This document shows, in pieces, positions 9,243 to 19,150 of a DNA stretch of 64,000 nucleotides (positions are counted from its first letter, which is position 1; each line of letters begins with the position of its first letter). Below the pieces are notes generated by a model, which did not search any database, was not told where the DNA came from, and saw nothing but the letters and a program-made list of their open reading frames with translations. Location: contig NZ_VJXY01000022.1 of NCBI RefSeq assembly GCF_014831675.1, forward strand, positions 1 through 64,000, read 5' to 3'. The position numbers and the translations under genes are program-made. The DNA is from Komarekiella delphini-convector SJRDD-AB1. Lineage in GTDB: Bacteria > Cyanobacteriota > Cyanobacteriia > Cyanobacteriales > Nostocaceae.

Positions 9243-10556
9243 TTAATAATACTTCTGACGTTGTCGAAAATTTGCTACCGATTCTACTATTCCCAAAGAA
9301 ATGAAATTGGTCAGCATGGCTGAACGTCCATAACTCATCCAAGGTAAGGGAATGCCTGCTACTGGTGCTAAGCCAACGGTCATGCCAACGTTAATAATTA
9401 GCTGAAACACAATCATGGATAAAACGCCAATAGCCAACAAAGAACCAAAGTTATCTTTGGCAGTTTGGGCGACACGCAGTAAGCGGTAGCAAATTAGGCA
9501 GAAGACAAACAGCACTACTAAACAACCAACAAAACCAAATTCTTCGCCCACCGCGGAGAAAATAAAGTCTGTATGCTGTTCGGGTACGAAATTTAGTTGC
9601 GTCATTGGGCCTTTGAACAGACCCCATCCCCAAATTTCGCCAGCACCAATAGCTATCCGAGATTGGATTAAGTGATACCCAGCGCCGAGGGGATCGTGAT
9701 CAGGATTGGTAAATACAGTCAGCCTAGCCTTTTGATACTCTTTCAACACATGGTTCCAGGCAAAAACTCCTAATTCGCCACCCAGGATATTGAGACTCCA
9801 AGCACCGATGGCACCAAAACCAAATCGACGCCAAGGAAGAGTCCGCCAGCCAACAATTGCCATAGCAAATGACCAAGCTAATCCTAATGCTCCAAAAGAT
9901 AGCTCTTTAAATAAAACTATTGGCTCTGAAAAAGGCCAAGGTATACTGAACAAAATGGCAGCAACCACAGGAGAAATTAGCAGAATTAGCCAGCCTGGGT
10001 TAGCATTTGCCCAGTACAGCATCCCTAAGACGATCGCTCCAAATATCAGTGATGTTGCTAAATCTGGCTGCAAAAATATTAGTGCCCAAGGTATGGCGGT
10101 GATTGCTAGGGCGCGGAAAACACTTTCGATACTAGAGGCAGTACGCCTGTGCAATAAAGCTGCTAAGGTGATAATTATACCGACTTTAGCAAATTCCGAG
10201 GGTTGCACGTTGAAGCCAGCAATAGGAATCCACCGCTGTGCCCCTTTAGCGCTAGTACCAACAAACATTACGGCAAGCAAACTGAGATTTGTCAGCGCGT
10301 ATGTGACCCAATGCCACCGTATTAGATGTTCATAACGACAGCGAGCTAAAAATAGCGCTATCACTACACCAATACCTGCTACCAGCCAGTGCCACCACCA
10401 GTCTGTTACTGGCTGCTTCAGTTCCGTACTGAGAATCATTACGCCGCCAAAGATGCTTAAAGCAATTGGCAAACAAAGTAATAGCCAGTCTACGTACTGC
10501 CAGGGTTTAACCCAAGACTTCCAGCGATTTTTAGGAAGCGAACGTTTTAACAACAT
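9243..10556 (-). CDS. rodA: Rod-shape peptidoglycan polymerase RodA
   Basis: A 437-residue SEDS-family membrane glycosyltransferase that polymerises lipid II during lateral wall growth, normally with a class B PBP. About ten membrane helices are visible. Family signatures are GAQRWIPIAGFNVQPSEFAK (about 105-124), FLQPDLATSLIF with the conserved aspartate region, GAGYHLIQSRIAIGAGEIWG, FVPEQHTDFIFSAVGEEFGF and the C-terminal GIPLPWMSYGRSAMLTNFIS. RodA is favoured over FtsW because of the PEQHTDFIF form and the length. It is 68 bases downstream of the Mrp ATPase gene on the same strand, so the two may be co-transcribed. Confidence 0.92.
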   Translation of the reverse strand: MLLKRSLPKNRWKSWVKPWQYVDWLLLCLPIALSIFGGVMILSTELKQPVTDWWWHWLVAGIGVVIALFLARCRYEHLIRWHWVTYALTNLSLLAVMFVGTSAKGAQRWIPIAGFNVQPSEFAKVGIIITLAALLHRRTASSIESVFRALAITAIPWALIFLQPDLATSLIFGAIVLGMLYWANANPGWLILLISPVVAAILFSIPWPFSEPIVLFKELSFGALGLAWSFAMAIVGWRTLPWRRFGFGAIGAWSLNILGGELGVFAWNHVLKEYQKARLTVFTNPDHDPLGAGYHLIQSRIAIGAGEIWGWGLFKGPMTQLNFVPEQHTDFIFSAVGEEFGFVGCLVVLFVFCLICYRLLRVAQTAKDNFGSLLAIGVLSMIVFQLIINVGMTVGLAPVAGIPLPWMSYGRSAMLTNFISLGIVESVANFRQRQKYY

Positions 10557-10624
10557 TGTGCGATTTTAGACTTTAGCTTTATTCCTAGGTTTTAGTCTAG
10601 GAATCAGGTAGGAATCAAACCTTA

Positions 10625-11695
10625 TTATGACAGAGCAACAACTGATACTTTGCCAGCAATATTGAGAGCGATCGCTGTTAGTGTTTTTGCGGAAGCAGAA
10701 TCCGGATCGGCAACAACTATTGGCACACCATTGTCACCACCAACTCGTGTAGATATTTCTAGTGGCACGCACCCCAATAGTGGTACTCCTAACTCAGCCG
10801 CCGTTTTGGAGCCACCGCCGGAACCAAAAATGTCATATTGTTTATCGGGCATATCTGGTGGAATAAAATAGCTCATATTTTCCACAATTCCCAACACTGG
10901 TATGTTCAACTGCTGGAACATCCGTAATCCCTTACGTGAATCTAACAGTGCTACGGTTTGCGGTGTGGTGACAATGACTGCCCCTGCCATCGGGACTGCT
11001 TGCGTTAAAGTTAATTGAGCATCTCCGGTTCCTGGTGGCATATCTACAATCAAATAGTCCAGTTCACCCCATTGCACCTGATAAAGAAACTGGCGGATTA
11101 CTCCGTTGAGCATTGGCCCTCGCCAAATCACTGGCTGATCTCGGTCAATCAAAAAGCCCATTGAAACTAATTTGACGCCATGATTAAAAGCAGGTTCCAG
11201 GATTTCACCTTTTTCAGTTGAGCGTACGGTAATTTGAGCATCAGCCAGACCGAGCATTGTGGGGTCATTGGGCCCGTAAATATCAGCATCTAGCAAGCCG
11301 ACTTTTGCTCCTGTTTGCGCCAAAGCCACTGCGACATTTACCGCTACCGTACTTTTACCAACACCGCCTTTACCGCTGGAAACAGCAATAATATTTTTGA
11401 CTCCAGTCACTCCAGTGCGATCAGGCAAGCTTTTTTGCTGCGGTGTTTCTGCTGTCACCTCTACACTCACATCTGTAACACCTGGTAGCTTTTTAACAGC
11501 TTTTTGACAATCTTCAACAATAAATTCACGTAAAGGACAAGCGGGAGTGGTCAACACCAAAGTGAAGCTAACTTTGCCACCATCAATTTTGACGTTGCGA
11601 ATCATATTCAGTTCCACCAGACTCTTACGGAGTTCTGGGTCTTGCACTGGTTGCAAAACTTCTAAAACAGAGCGCGAATCGAGGACATCGTACAT
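10625..11695 (-). CDS. mrp: Mrp/NBP35-type Fe-S carrier ATPase
   Basis: A 356-residue protein of the Mrp/ApbC/NBP35 family that carries or inserts iron-sulfur clusters. Residues about 1-95 are a MIP18/DUF59 domain (LQPVQDPELRKSLVELNMI, then CPLREFIVEDC). The P-loop ATPase follows with the deviant Walker A SSGKGGVGKST (about 110-120), DADIYGPNDP and MPPGTGDAQLTL. The ATG at 11695 is preferred; the frame extends four codons to a TTG. No CxxC pair of the eukaryotic NBP35 type is obvious. rodA follows on the same strand. Confidence 0.92.
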   Translation of the reverse strand: MYDVLDSRSVLEVLQPVQDPELRKSLVELNMIRNVKIDGGKVSFTLVLTTPACPLREFIVEDCQKAVKKLPGVTDVSVEVTAETPQQKSLPDRTGVTGVKNIIAVSSGKGGVGKSTVAVNVAVALAQTGAKVGLLDADIYGPNDPTMLGLADAQITVRSTEKGEILEPAFNHGVKLVSMGFLIDRDQPVIWRGPMLNGVIRQFLYQVQWGELDYLIVDMPPGTGDAQLTLTQAVPMAGAVIVTTPQTVALLDSRKGLRMFQQLNIPVLGIVENMSYFIPPDMPDKQYDIFGSGGGSKTAAELGVPLLGCVPLEISTRVGGDNGVPIVVADPDSASAKTLTAIALNIAGKVSVVALS

Positions 11696-11874
11696 AAAAA
11701 AATTCAAAATTAATAATTCAAAATGAAGAAATAAAATTGTGGCGTGCGTCCTGGCTATAGACCAGATACAAATTAGAGCAAGGGCAGTTTAGTATTTTCA
11801 CTGTTACTGCCATTACCAATACTTAGCGGATTTTCATTATCACCTACTAGAATCTTACTTTCTTTAGGCAATGG

Positions 11875-12030
11875 AGATTAGGAATTTAGAGATTAGAGAT
11901 TGGGGAGCAGGGAAAGAGTAGAAGAGGGGGGAGCAGAAGAACTGGGGGAAGATAAAGCAATTGTTTTTTTCCTTTTCCCCAGTCCCCATTGCCCCTTATC
12001 CCCAGAGGGGGCCCCGAGTTTTCCAGTCCC
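11875..12030. repeat. Purine-rich low-complexity repeat
   Basis: The block consists of GGAGATTAGAGATT-like units, then GGGGAGCAGG and GGGGGGAGCAG runs, then CCCCAGTCCCC. It is the same style as the CTCCCCCTGC material inside pyrB (30311-30424). It is common non-coding filler in Nostoc genomes and no gene is evident. Confidence 0.7.
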
Positions 12031-12555
12031 CTAAAAATCAAAACAACTGTCATTAAGGGATTTTTTCTTTCCTGATACTGCTGGTAACGCTGTCTTTTCT
12101 ACTGCTTCAACTAAAGAGCGGGCGACGCGATCGGCATATGGACGAGATAATGACCAAATCAGGGGCGATAACCAGCCGCGTAGCGTTACAGAATAAGACA
12201 AACAAGTGCCACAAACCGTTGATTCTACTTGGTAAGTTACCCGTTCTTCAACGCCTGGTATTGCCAGTACTCGAATACTCAACATCTCTCTGGGATTGAC
12301 ACGCTCCACGAAAATCCTGATGGGAATAGGTGAAAAGCGTGTTACCGCTTGAAAAATCAATCCCGGCTTGGGTACTAAACCGTAGGGGACGTTAGTACTC
12401 TTGAGTTGTGGATGCCAAGAAACATCTGTTAAATCAACCACTTTTTGCCACAGTTCATCTACAGAAGCAGAACTAATCTCTTGATAAGTCCGTACCAGAG
12501 AAGCGCAAAACCGACGACGTTTGCGGTGGATGAATTTGGATAACCAACCTCGCAT
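12031..12555 (-). CDS. SRPBCC (START-like) family protein
   Basis: A 174-residue protein with the helix-grip fold pattern of the polyketide cyclase/SRPBCC superfamily: an ISSASVDELWQKVVDLTDV start, a central WHPQLKSTNVP, then alternating strands (GVEERVTYQVE, then GTCLSYSVTLRG) and a C-terminal helix. These domains bind hydrophobic ligands; the ligand is unknown. A strong GAGGAGG ribosome site lies about 9 bases upstream of the ATG at 12555. It appears monocistronic, with a repeat-rich spacer on its 3' side. Confidence 0.75.
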   Translation of the reverse strand: MRGWLSKFIHRKRRRFCASLVRTYQEISSASVDELWQKVVDLTDVSWHPQLKSTNVPYGLVPKPGLIFQAVTRFSPIPIRIFVERVNPREMLSIRVLAIPGVEERVTYQVESTVCGTCLSYSVTLRGWLSPLIWSLSRPYADRVARSLVEAVEKTALPAVSGKKKSLNDSCFDF

Positions 12556-13055
12556 TTTCCTAATCCTCCTCGCTAGACACTTATCTGGTCACTCTGGTAC
12601 GTTGGGTAACTGTGGTCATCAGCCCCTAAATTAAAACTTTCTCAAAATAATCACGAACGTAGCAAGTCCCTATTTGCTACAAACACCAACATGATCGCAT
12701 GGCGACTGGTGCAAAAATCACCATTGTCGATACTATACAGAAGTGTAGTTTACATCAGTTCCAACCTTGAAGCATCAAGGTCGAAATTGCTGATAGACTA
12801 ATTGGCCAAAGTCTGATGTTGATAGCAGAATGTTCCAATCAAGTCAAAAAAAACTCAGTCAATATACAAGCCTATACGCATTTGAGGGAAAATAAGTTTA
12901 GTCGTGCCCATCAATCGTGTAAATACTTGACCAGTAAGAAAAAAGCAGGTTGGGCAAATTGAGCTTGATTGTAGATGGGTACGTGTTACCCCCCCAAATT
13001 TTTAAGATGAGAAATTTGTGGCTTTTTGGAAATTGTAATTTAGGTTCGGGAATCT
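12556..13055. other. Gene-free spacer upstream of hemF
   Basis: This 500-base gap separates two divergent genes, the SRPBCC gene (minus) and hemF (plus). It must hold both promoters. No open frame or RNA gene was seen. A short purine-poor CCCCCC tract occurs near 12990. Confidence 0.6.
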
Positions 13056-14096
13056 ATGTTGACCAACTCACAAACGCCAACTGTAGAAGCATCATCCAAA
13101 TCTTTGCCGCCAGCTGATGCTCAGATTAGAGTCCATCAGTTTATGAAACAGTTACAAGACGAAATTAGTCAAGGGCTGGAAAACCTGGATGGTGTGGGCA
13201 AGTTTCTCGAAGATAGTTGGGAACGCCCAGAAGGAGGTGGAGGGCGATCGCGCGTGCTACGTGATGGTGCAATATTTGAACAAGCAGGTGTAAATTTTTC
13301 TGAAGTTTGGGGTTCTCATTTGCCACCCTCAATTTTAGCCCAACGCCCCGAAGCAGAAGGACATAGCTTTTATGCCACTGGCACTTCGATGGTGTTACAT
13401 CCTCGTAATCCTTACGTGCCAACAGTCCATTTGAATTATCGCTACTTTGAAGCAGGCCCAGTATGGTGGTTTGGTGGCGGTCTTGACTTGACACCCTATT
13501 ACCCATTTGCCGAAGATGCGGCACATTTGCATAGAACATTAAAACAGGCTTGTGACCAACACCACCCAGAATATTACCCAGTGTTTAAGCGCTGGTGCGA
13601 CGAATATTTCTACCTCAAGCATCGCAACGAGACACGGGGTGTCGGTGGTCTGTTTTTTGATTACCAAGATGGACAGGATGCTTTATATCGCGGCCCCAAT
13701 CCAAATGGAGAAGCGGCTATTTATAGCAATCAGGTAGGAACGCCAGCCCCACGTAATTGGGAAGATTTGTTTGCCTTTGTGCAAGACTGTGGCAGAGCAT
13801 TTTTACCAGCCTACGTACCAATTGTAGAACGGCGACATGGGATAGAATATGGTGATCGCCAACGGAATTTTCAACTCTACCGTCGGGGACGGTATGTAGA
13901 ATTTAATTTGGTTTATGACCGAGGGACTATTTTTGGTCTGCAAACCAATGGACGTACAGAATCAATTCTCATGTCCCTACCGCCATTAGTGCGCTGGGAA
14001 TACGGCTATCAGCCGGAACCAAATTCCCCTGAAGCCGAATTGTATGAAATTTTTCTGAAGCCCCAAGATTGGATAAACTGGACACCGAATCAATAG
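13056..14096 (+). CDS. hemF: Oxygen-dependent coproporphyrinogen III oxidase
   Basis: A 346-residue enzyme that decarboxylates coproporphyrinogen III to protoporphyrinogen IX with oxygen, shared by the haem and chlorophyll pathways. Motifs include [14 protein letters not shown] (substrate binding), [43 protein letters not shown] and [15 protein letters not shown]. All are present and the length is normal. The N-terminal 20 residues are low-complexity. It stands alone, followed by a GC-rich repeat block. Confidence 0.96.
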   Translation: MLTNSQTPTVEASSKSLPPADAQIRVHQFMKQLQDEISQGLENLDGVGKFLEDSWERPEGGGGRSRVLRDGAIFEQAGVNFSEVWGSHLPPSILAQRPEAEGHSFYATGTSMVLHPRNPYVPTVHLNYRYFEAGPVWWFGGGLDLTPYYPFAEDAAHLHRTLKQACDQHHPEYYPVFKRWCDEYFYLKHRNETRGVGGLFFDYQDGQDALYRGPNPNGEAAIYSNQVGTPAPRNWEDLFAFVQDCGRAFLPAYVPIVERRHGIEYGDRQRNFQLYRRGRYVEFNLVYDRGTIFGLQTNGRTESILMSLPPLVRWEYGYQPEPNSPEAELYEIFLKPQDWINWTPNQ

Positions 14097-14330
14097 TACT
14101 GAGTAAAGAAGTACTGTTAGCGTAGCCCGTGCAGAGGAGCCAGCCATGTGGCGTTGGGGCTAACGACGAAATAGGAGCTTCAAAGCCCACACCACTTACC
14201 ACAACGGCGAGGCAACGCGGTCTTCCCTACGAGACGCGCTCCTTCGCGTTGGCAGAAGACCGAACTGCCGACGTTACACCAGTCGCTACCGCTACGCTAA
14301 CACCACGACACTGGCTTCTCAGCAATGTTT
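14097..14330. repeat. GC-rich dispersed repeat downstream of hemF
   Basis: The block contains TTAGCGTAGCCCG, GCGCTCCTTCGCG and CGCTACCGCTACGCTAAC, short palindromic words typical of Nostoc interspersed repeats. Open frames on both strands here lack ribosome sites and are best explained as repeat artefacts. Confidence 0.65.
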
Positions 14331-14580
14331 TAGTGAGTTAAACTACTAAATGTAAGCACTTAGAACAAAATGGTGACAATTTTAGCTATAGCTTGTTAAT
14401 CTCAAGTTACAGCATTAAATAATCCTGTAATTGGTGAGCTAACTAATTTATTCGCTCTCTGGAGCTTATTCCAGTGAGAATAAATAAAGATTTATCGCAA
14501 AGTAAATCTTGTGGTGCACCAGTTCAGATTTAAATTCAGGAGTAACTAATCTTAAGAGGAGTGCCACGGAGGGGGCTTCA

Positions 14581-14949
14581 GTGATTCAGATAGATCAAAA
14601 AACTTATACAACCCAAGACGGCAATACCGTTATTGTCTTAACACCAGCAGGTCGCTTAGACATTACCACTGCTTGGCAATTTCGTCTGAAGTTACAGGAG
14701 TGTATTTCCAAACTCAGTCGCCATGTAGTTGTGAATCTCGGTCAAGTAAATTTTATCGATAGTTCCGGCCTCACGTCTTTGGTAGCTGGAATGCGTGATG
14801 CTGATAAAGTTAAGGGCAGTTTCCGCATCTGCAATGTACATCCAGAAGCCAAACTTGTGTTTGAAGTCACAATGATGGATACAGTCTTTGAAATTTTTGA
14901 AACAGAGGAGGAAGCTTTAGAAGGTGTACCTCGTAGCATTGCTAGTTGA
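14581..14949 (+). CDS. STAS-domain anti-sigma factor antagonist
   Basis: A 122-residue single STAS domain, the SpoIIAA/RsbV fold that binds serine-kinase anti-sigma factors and is switched off by phosphorylation. The phosphoacceptor region VNFIDSSGLTSLV is intact (FIDSSGL signature), preceded by GRLDITTAWQFR. A GTG start at 14581 is chosen because GGAGGGGG lies five bases upstream; the frame runs open to 14509 but that start has no such site. No partner kinase or phosphatase gene is adjacent, so the target is unknown. Confidence 0.88.
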   Translation: MIQIDQKTYTTQDGNTVIVLTPAGRLDITTAWQFRLKLQECISKLSRHVVVNLGQVNFIDSSGLTSLVAGMRDADKVKGSFRICNVHPEAKLVFEVTMMDTVFEIFETEEEALEGVPRSIAS

Positions 14950-15164
14950 GAGAATGCTAAGTCATCGAATTTCTGTTTGCCCTTGGAGTCAAGCAGAGCC
15001 AGACGTGGTGCTGATGCACAAAGAACGCCAATACTGCTTAGCTACCCTATTGGCGGAAGCCGCGTAAGAGAGTTATCGCTGAGTCTTGAGTTGTGACTTT
15101 AAGAAAGAGACACAATGAAAGAGGCAGAGAAAATTCTCTAACTTAACTAATTCATAATCAGTAC

Positions 15165-15761
15165 TCAGTACTGCTCTCGTTTGGTGTAGCGATAAGGGCC
15201 TAAAATCGCTCCCCAAGTTGCTTTTCCAGTTGTTGAATCAATTCCTTTATCGTAGCTATGAAATTCTACCGCAGTGGCTTCAAACCCAAGTGAAACTTGC
15301 ACGCTATTGCCAAGATAAGTAAAACTGCAACAAGTTTCTGGTAGTTGGGTAGCTGCAAACTTATAGTGGTTGGGGGCTAGTGTTTCCGGGTTAACTGTGA
15401 GAATGCAGCCTGGTAACAAGTCTAATTGATCTGGTGTCAGTGTATTAAGTAAATCGGGGTTATGACCTGCGCCTTTTAACGCACCTGGATCTTGAGGCAT
15501 ATAGTATTGCACTTCTAGAGATGCATCAAAGTCGCTTCCATGCCGCAACCTGATGATTCTCTGGCGGTAAGGTTGATCTAGGTTGACAATGTTTGCTTGT
15601 TCCGCAAACAAAGTAATACTATCTTCTGGGAACAGATTAACTGGTCTTTGCCAGAGGCGTAGGTGGACGTACCAAATAGGTTCTGCTATGGCTTGTTCCC
15701 GATTATCAAATTCACCAGCTAGGTACTCACCGAGGGCAATCAATTGTGGCGAGAAGCTCAT
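15165..15761 (-). CDS. CpcT/CpeT-family phycobiliprotein lyase
   Basis: A 198-residue protein of the CpcT/CpeT family, which attaches bilin chromophores to cysteines of phycobiliprotein beta subunits. Family features are an EPIWYVHLRLWQRP strand, YRQRIIRLRH, the conserved LLPGCILTV and the terminal TGKATWGAILGPYRYTKRE. It differs from the main CpcT of Anabaena as I recall that sequence, so it is probably a paralogue of unproven specificity. An alternative ATG lies three codons upstream. No phycobilisome gene is adjacent. Confidence 0.8.
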   Translation of the reverse strand: MSFSPQLIALGEYLAGEFDNREQAIAEPIWYVHLRLWQRPVNLFPEDSITLFAEQANIVNLDQPYRQRIIRLRHGSDFDASLEVQYYMPQDPGALKGAGHNPDLLNTLTPDQLDLLPGCILTVNPETLAPNHYKFAATQLPETCCSFTYLGNSVQVSLGFEATAVEFHSYDKGIDSTTGKATWGAILGPYRYTKREQY

Positions 15762-16019
15762 AGATATCATGTATTAATCGTTAAGTATTATATTTTTTTG
15801 CTAGCTTTTAAAGAAAGAGGGTTGTTAGCCCTTGTCGTTGCCCACTTGTAAAGCACTTCCAGTTTGTCTATATTGTAAATCAATTGACTGCTACACCCAC
15901 AAAAAAGGGTGTTTCTTTCCAAAAGTCAAGTGATGAACCCGTAACTAGCAGAAACCTAAACTTGGCAAAGTAGCCTTTAAGCGAGAAAATAAAGATACGT
16001 CGCCCTTAACATTTTCTTT

Positions 16020-16727
16020 GTGAATAACGTCCGTACTGTCTCTGATACAAAGCGAACTTTCTACAATCTTCACACCCGTCCGATTAACACTATTTATCGT
16101 CGGGTAGTGGAAGAATTGATGGTGGAAATGCATCTGCTGTCAGTAAATGTCGATTTTAGCTACAATCCAATTTATGCCTTGGGCGTCGTCACGACTTTTG
16201 ACCGCTTCATGCAAGGCTATCAACCAGAACGGGATCAAGAATCAATTTTTAACGCCCTATGTCAGGCTGTAGAACAAGACCCGCAACACTATCGACAAGA
16301 TGCGGAAAGATTGCAAGCTATAGGGAAAAGTTTACCAGTTAAAGATTTAATTGCGTGGCTCAGTCAAACGGCTCACTTGGATCGAGATGCTGACTTGCAA
16401 GGACACCTGCAAGCGATCGCTAACAATCCTAACTTTAAATACAGCCGCTTGTTTGCGATTGGTTTATTCTCGTTATTGGAAAACTCAGATCCCGAATTAA
16501 TCAAAGACGAGAAGCAACGTACTGAAGCACTAAAAGCGATCGCTAATGGCTTAAACTTGTCTGATGACAAACTCAACAAGGATTTGGAGTTATATCGCTC
16601 TAACCTTGACAAAATGGCACAGGCGTTAATAGTGATGGCAGATATGATGTCCGCTGAGCGCAAAAAACGTGAGCAGCGCAAACAACAATCAACTACCCCA
16701 GTAGCTCCCCCAACTTCTAACGAATAG
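16020..16727 (+). CDS. thf1: Photosystem II biogenesis protein Thf1/Psp29
   Basis: A 235-residue protein of the Psp29/Thf1 family, needed for photosystem II assembly or repair, where it works with thylakoid FtsH protease complexes. The N-terminus NNVRTVSDTKRTFYNLHTRP and LSVNVDFSYNPIYALGVVTTFDRFM are family signatures. The C-terminal part is a charged helical segment (MMSAERKKREQRKQQS) that may be a coiled coil. The start is a GTG, consistent with close homologues beginning NNVRTVSD. An ftsH gene is also in this window, at 30.8 kb. Confidence 0.94.
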   Translation: MNNVRTVSDTKRTFYNLHTRPINTIYRRVVEELMVEMHLLSVNVDFSYNPIYALGVVTTFDRFMQGYQPERDQESIFNALCQAVEQDPQHYRQDAERLQAIGKSLPVKDLIAWLSQTAHLDRDADLQGHLQAIANNPNFKYSRLFAIGLFSLLENSDPELIKDEKQRTEALKAIANGLNLSDDKLNKDLELYRSNLDKMAQALIVMADMMSAERKKREQRKQQSTTPVAPPTSNE

Positions 16728-16732
16728 TTAAA

Positions 16733-16797
16733 AGTGGTCAATAGTCAATAGTCAAGAATACTTAACACTCTTGACTTTAGACTATGGACTCTCGACT
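16733..16797. repeat. Heptamer repeat array
   Basis: TAGTCAA/ATAGTCA units and their inverse (CTTGACTTTAGACTATGGACT) form a loose inverted repeat between the convergent thf1 and holin-like genes. It might act in termination, but that is inference. Confidence 0.7.
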
Positions 16798-16804
16798 TTA
16801 ATGT

Positions 16805-17167
16805 TTATACACCTAATAATCTGTAGATTAGGCTGTTAATTAAAGTTAGTGCAAATGCCCCAAGCACAGCACTCCAAATACCAAAACGTAAGCGAAAGCC
16901 ATCTACTAACCAAGCGGCAATACTAAAACAAACAACGGCAATGATGAATGTGAAAAAGCCGGACAATAAGTCAAATGTTAGAAAAGTTGGTACTGCAAAA
17001 ACGAGGCGTAAAATCGGTCTAACTACTGCCGTCACGATACCGAGAATTGCTGCGGAAAAGAAAGCTTTAGCTGGAGTGTCAATTTCAACCCCCAAAGGCA
17101 ACTTACTAATGATCAACAAGCTGATAGCTGTTACTACCCAAACAATTAAAAGCGTTACAATATTCAT
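16805..17167 (-). CDS. Phage-holin-like (YvlD family) membrane protein
   Basis: A 120-residue protein with four predicted membrane helices (residues about 4-22, 35-55, 60-85 and 95-117), of the 4-TMS superfamily IV holin/YvlD family. The motif AVVRPILRLVFAVPTFLTFDLLSGFFTF is typical. Most bacterial members are chromosomal and not phage-related; the role is unclear. No phage genes are nearby, so this is not evidence of a prophage. Confidence 0.8.
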   Translation of the reverse strand: MNIVTLLIVWVVTAISLLIISKLPLGVEIDTPAKAFFSAAILGIVTAVVRPILRLVFAVPTFLTFDLLSGFFTFIIAVVCFSIAAWLVDGFRLRFGIWSAVLGAFALTLINSLIYRLLGV

Positions 17168-17395
17168 GCCATAATCCCTGAAACGCGAATGGTGATTGGC
17201 TAGAAACTACTCGGTCTATCGGTGGAAAATCTTGAAAGTCTCGACCAATTATTTGTAAATTAGCAGAAAATCTTTTGCTAACCAGAATTTATTTTGTATA
17301 TCTTTAGGATTATAAAAAGCTAAAAGTAGGGGAATGAGAGGAACAAGGTAGAATTTTCTCTCCATATCTTGTCCCTCTTCCTTATCTCCCCCTAC

Positions 17396-18091
17396 TCATC
17401 TTTTAGGAGTAGGTTGAGTTTCTTTGGGTGCTACAGGCGCTTGGGGCGCTGGTGAATTGGGAATCAAGGGAGAGCCAGGATTGATATCTTGCCTGGGTGA
17501 AGGTTGTCCAGTTACCGTTGGGAAAGGTAATTGATTGGGCGTTAAAGGCAAGTTAGGGTTGAAGTTGCCTTGAGGATTAATGCCTGGAACTGGCACACTG
17601 TTAGGTGCAGGTACAGCGCCAGGATCTATGGGGAAAGAAGGGATAGGAGGCTGGTTTAGTAAGTTATTGGGAGATGGAGCGGGAATAATTCCCAAAGAGA
17701 CGCGATCGCCCCCCACTTGCCGCAGCAAATCTAGTGTTTCAATGACATCGTTATAAGTTGAAGTCCGTGAAGCATTCAGCACCACAACGCCATTGGGGTT
17801 TTCTTGGAGATACTGCTTTAATCTCTGTGCCAATTCTTCTCTTCTTACAGGTTGTTTTTCTATGTAAGTATTGCCAAGGGCATCAATAGTCACAATTTGA
17901 CTTTCACCCTGCGATGTTACACCAGACACCGTACTTGTGCTGGCTTTGGGCAAATCAACATTAATTGCTTGTTGTCGGGTAAATTGCAAAGCCGCCAACA
18001 AAAAAAACGTCAGGATACAAAAAACTACATCAATTAAGGGAATGATTTGAATTTGGACTTCTTCAATTGGAGTATGTAGATTAACTTTCAT
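17396..18091 (-). CDS. exbD: ExbD/TolR-type energy transducer with Pro-rich tail
   Basis: A 231-residue protein. A short cytoplasmic N-terminus leads into one membrane helix, PLIDVVFCILTFFLLAALQF, which carries the conserved proton-path aspartate. A periplasmic ExbD/TolR domain (residues about 45-130) follows, and then about 95 residues rich in Pro, Asn and Ser. ExbD works with the ExbB channel to energise outer-membrane transport or envelope processes by the proton gradient. The long Pro/Asn tail is absent from the E. coli protein and looks like a periplasm-spanning or wall-contacting spacer. It lies 62 bases downstream of exbB. No tonB gene is visible. Confidence 0.9.
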   Translation of the reverse strand: MKVNLHTPIEEVQIQIIPLIDVVFCILTFFLLAALQFTRQQAINVDLPKASTSTVSGVTSQGESQIVTIDALGNTYIEKQPVRREELAQRLKQYLQENPNGVVVLNASRTSTYNDVIETLDLLRQVGGDRVSLGIIPAPSPNNLLNQPPIPSFPIDPGAVPAPNSVPVPGINPQGNFNPNLPLTPNQLPFPTVTGQPSPRQDINPGSPLIPNSPAPQAPVAPKETQPTPKR

Positions 18092-18153
18092 CTTCTAACT
18101 CTAGAGTCTGGTTCGAGGTTGAATTATTAACTATTGCATTGCTCAGGATCTAA

Positions 18154-18894
18154 TTATTCAGGTAGATTTGGGGGTTCAGGAGGTTCAGAAAATCTATTTT
18201 TTCCTTGCTTACGGGGTGGAGTAAAATTTTCTCGTGGAGATTCTCGCACAATTGCTGATGTACTATTGCTAAAGTCAGGTGGAGATTGGCGATAGAGCAA
18301 CTCCATTTCATTTCCCGCTCTGCGAAAAACTTTGACTTGGTTGACTACAAAACTTTGAAACAGGCGGTAAAATACCAAACTAATGATGGCAACTATTAGC
18401 CCTGTTGCCGTACTAATTAGAGATTCACCAATACCAGTAGTTACCCCAGCAGTAGATTCAGTTCCTAAATCACCAATCCGAATTGAGCGTAAAGACTGGA
18501 TTAAACCCAACACTGTACCCAACAATCCTAACAGTGGTGCAAGAGCAATCACAGCTTCTAAAAGTTTTTCCCCTCGCCGCATACCTGCCAATTCGTCTTC
18601 AGCAGAAGACTCCAAAGCTAGTCGAAAGGTTTCTGCATTGCTTTTTGGTAAACTTAAGGGTGCATATAAAAACCGCCCGACAGGCTGATCTGTTGCTCGC
18701 TTAGCAATTTCCCCAGCTACTCCCCAATTATCACGAGCTGCATCTAAAACGCGATCAACTATTTCCTTTTCTTGAGTTAAAATTCGCAACCAGAACCACA
18801 GACGCTCAAAGATCACACTTAAAGACAGAATCGACAGAACCAACAGAGGCCACATCGCTGGCCCGCCCTTATAAAACAAATCTAAAATATCCAC
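18154..18894 (-). CDS. exbB: ExbB/TolQ/MotA proton channel protein
   Basis: A 246-residue membrane protein with three helices: about 12-35, and the pair [21 protein letters not shown] and [20 protein letters not shown], which carries the conserved Pro/Gly-rich TolQ pattern. It forms the proton-conducting pentamer around ExbD dimers. The cytoplasmic C-terminus of about 45 residues is Pro- and Arg-rich. It is first in a two-gene unit with exbD. Confidence 0.92.
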   Translation of the reverse strand: MDILDLFYKGGPAMWPLLVLSILSLSVIFERLWFWLRILTQEKEIVDRVLDAARDNWGVAGEIAKRATDQPVGRFLYAPLSLPKSNAETFRLALESSAEDELAGMRRGEKLLEAVIALAPLLGLLGTVLGLIQSLRSIRIGDLGTESTAGVTTGIGESLISTATGLIVAIISLVFYRLFQSFVVNQVKVFRRAGNEMELLYRQSPPDFSNSTSAIVRESPRENFTPPRKQGKNRFSEPPEPPNLPE

Positions 18895-19150
18895 TGTTTA
18901 AGTCTCCTCCCTCCATGATTAGAACAAATGTGCAAAGGCATTTTAATTCTAGAGATTAATGCAAAATGAGGGACTTCCAAAAAATAAATTTCCTGAAAAA
19001 TTCAAAATATCATGTGAACTGTATGTTAATACTTAGCAAACTAGACGCCAGAATCCCAAGAACCGAAAGTTAGTTTAGCTGTCTAAGTGTAAATAAAGAA
19101 TCTTAACTAAAACGCTGTAAGTCCACTAGTGCAACCGTTGTAGATTCCCC

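Noticed and set aside
9028-9323. Open frames over the 9.1 kb GC-rich block
   Set aside because: Same repeat class; composition unlike coding DNA.
16805-17167. Prophage indicated by a holin-like protein
   Set aside because: The family is mostly chromosomal and no other phage gene is present.
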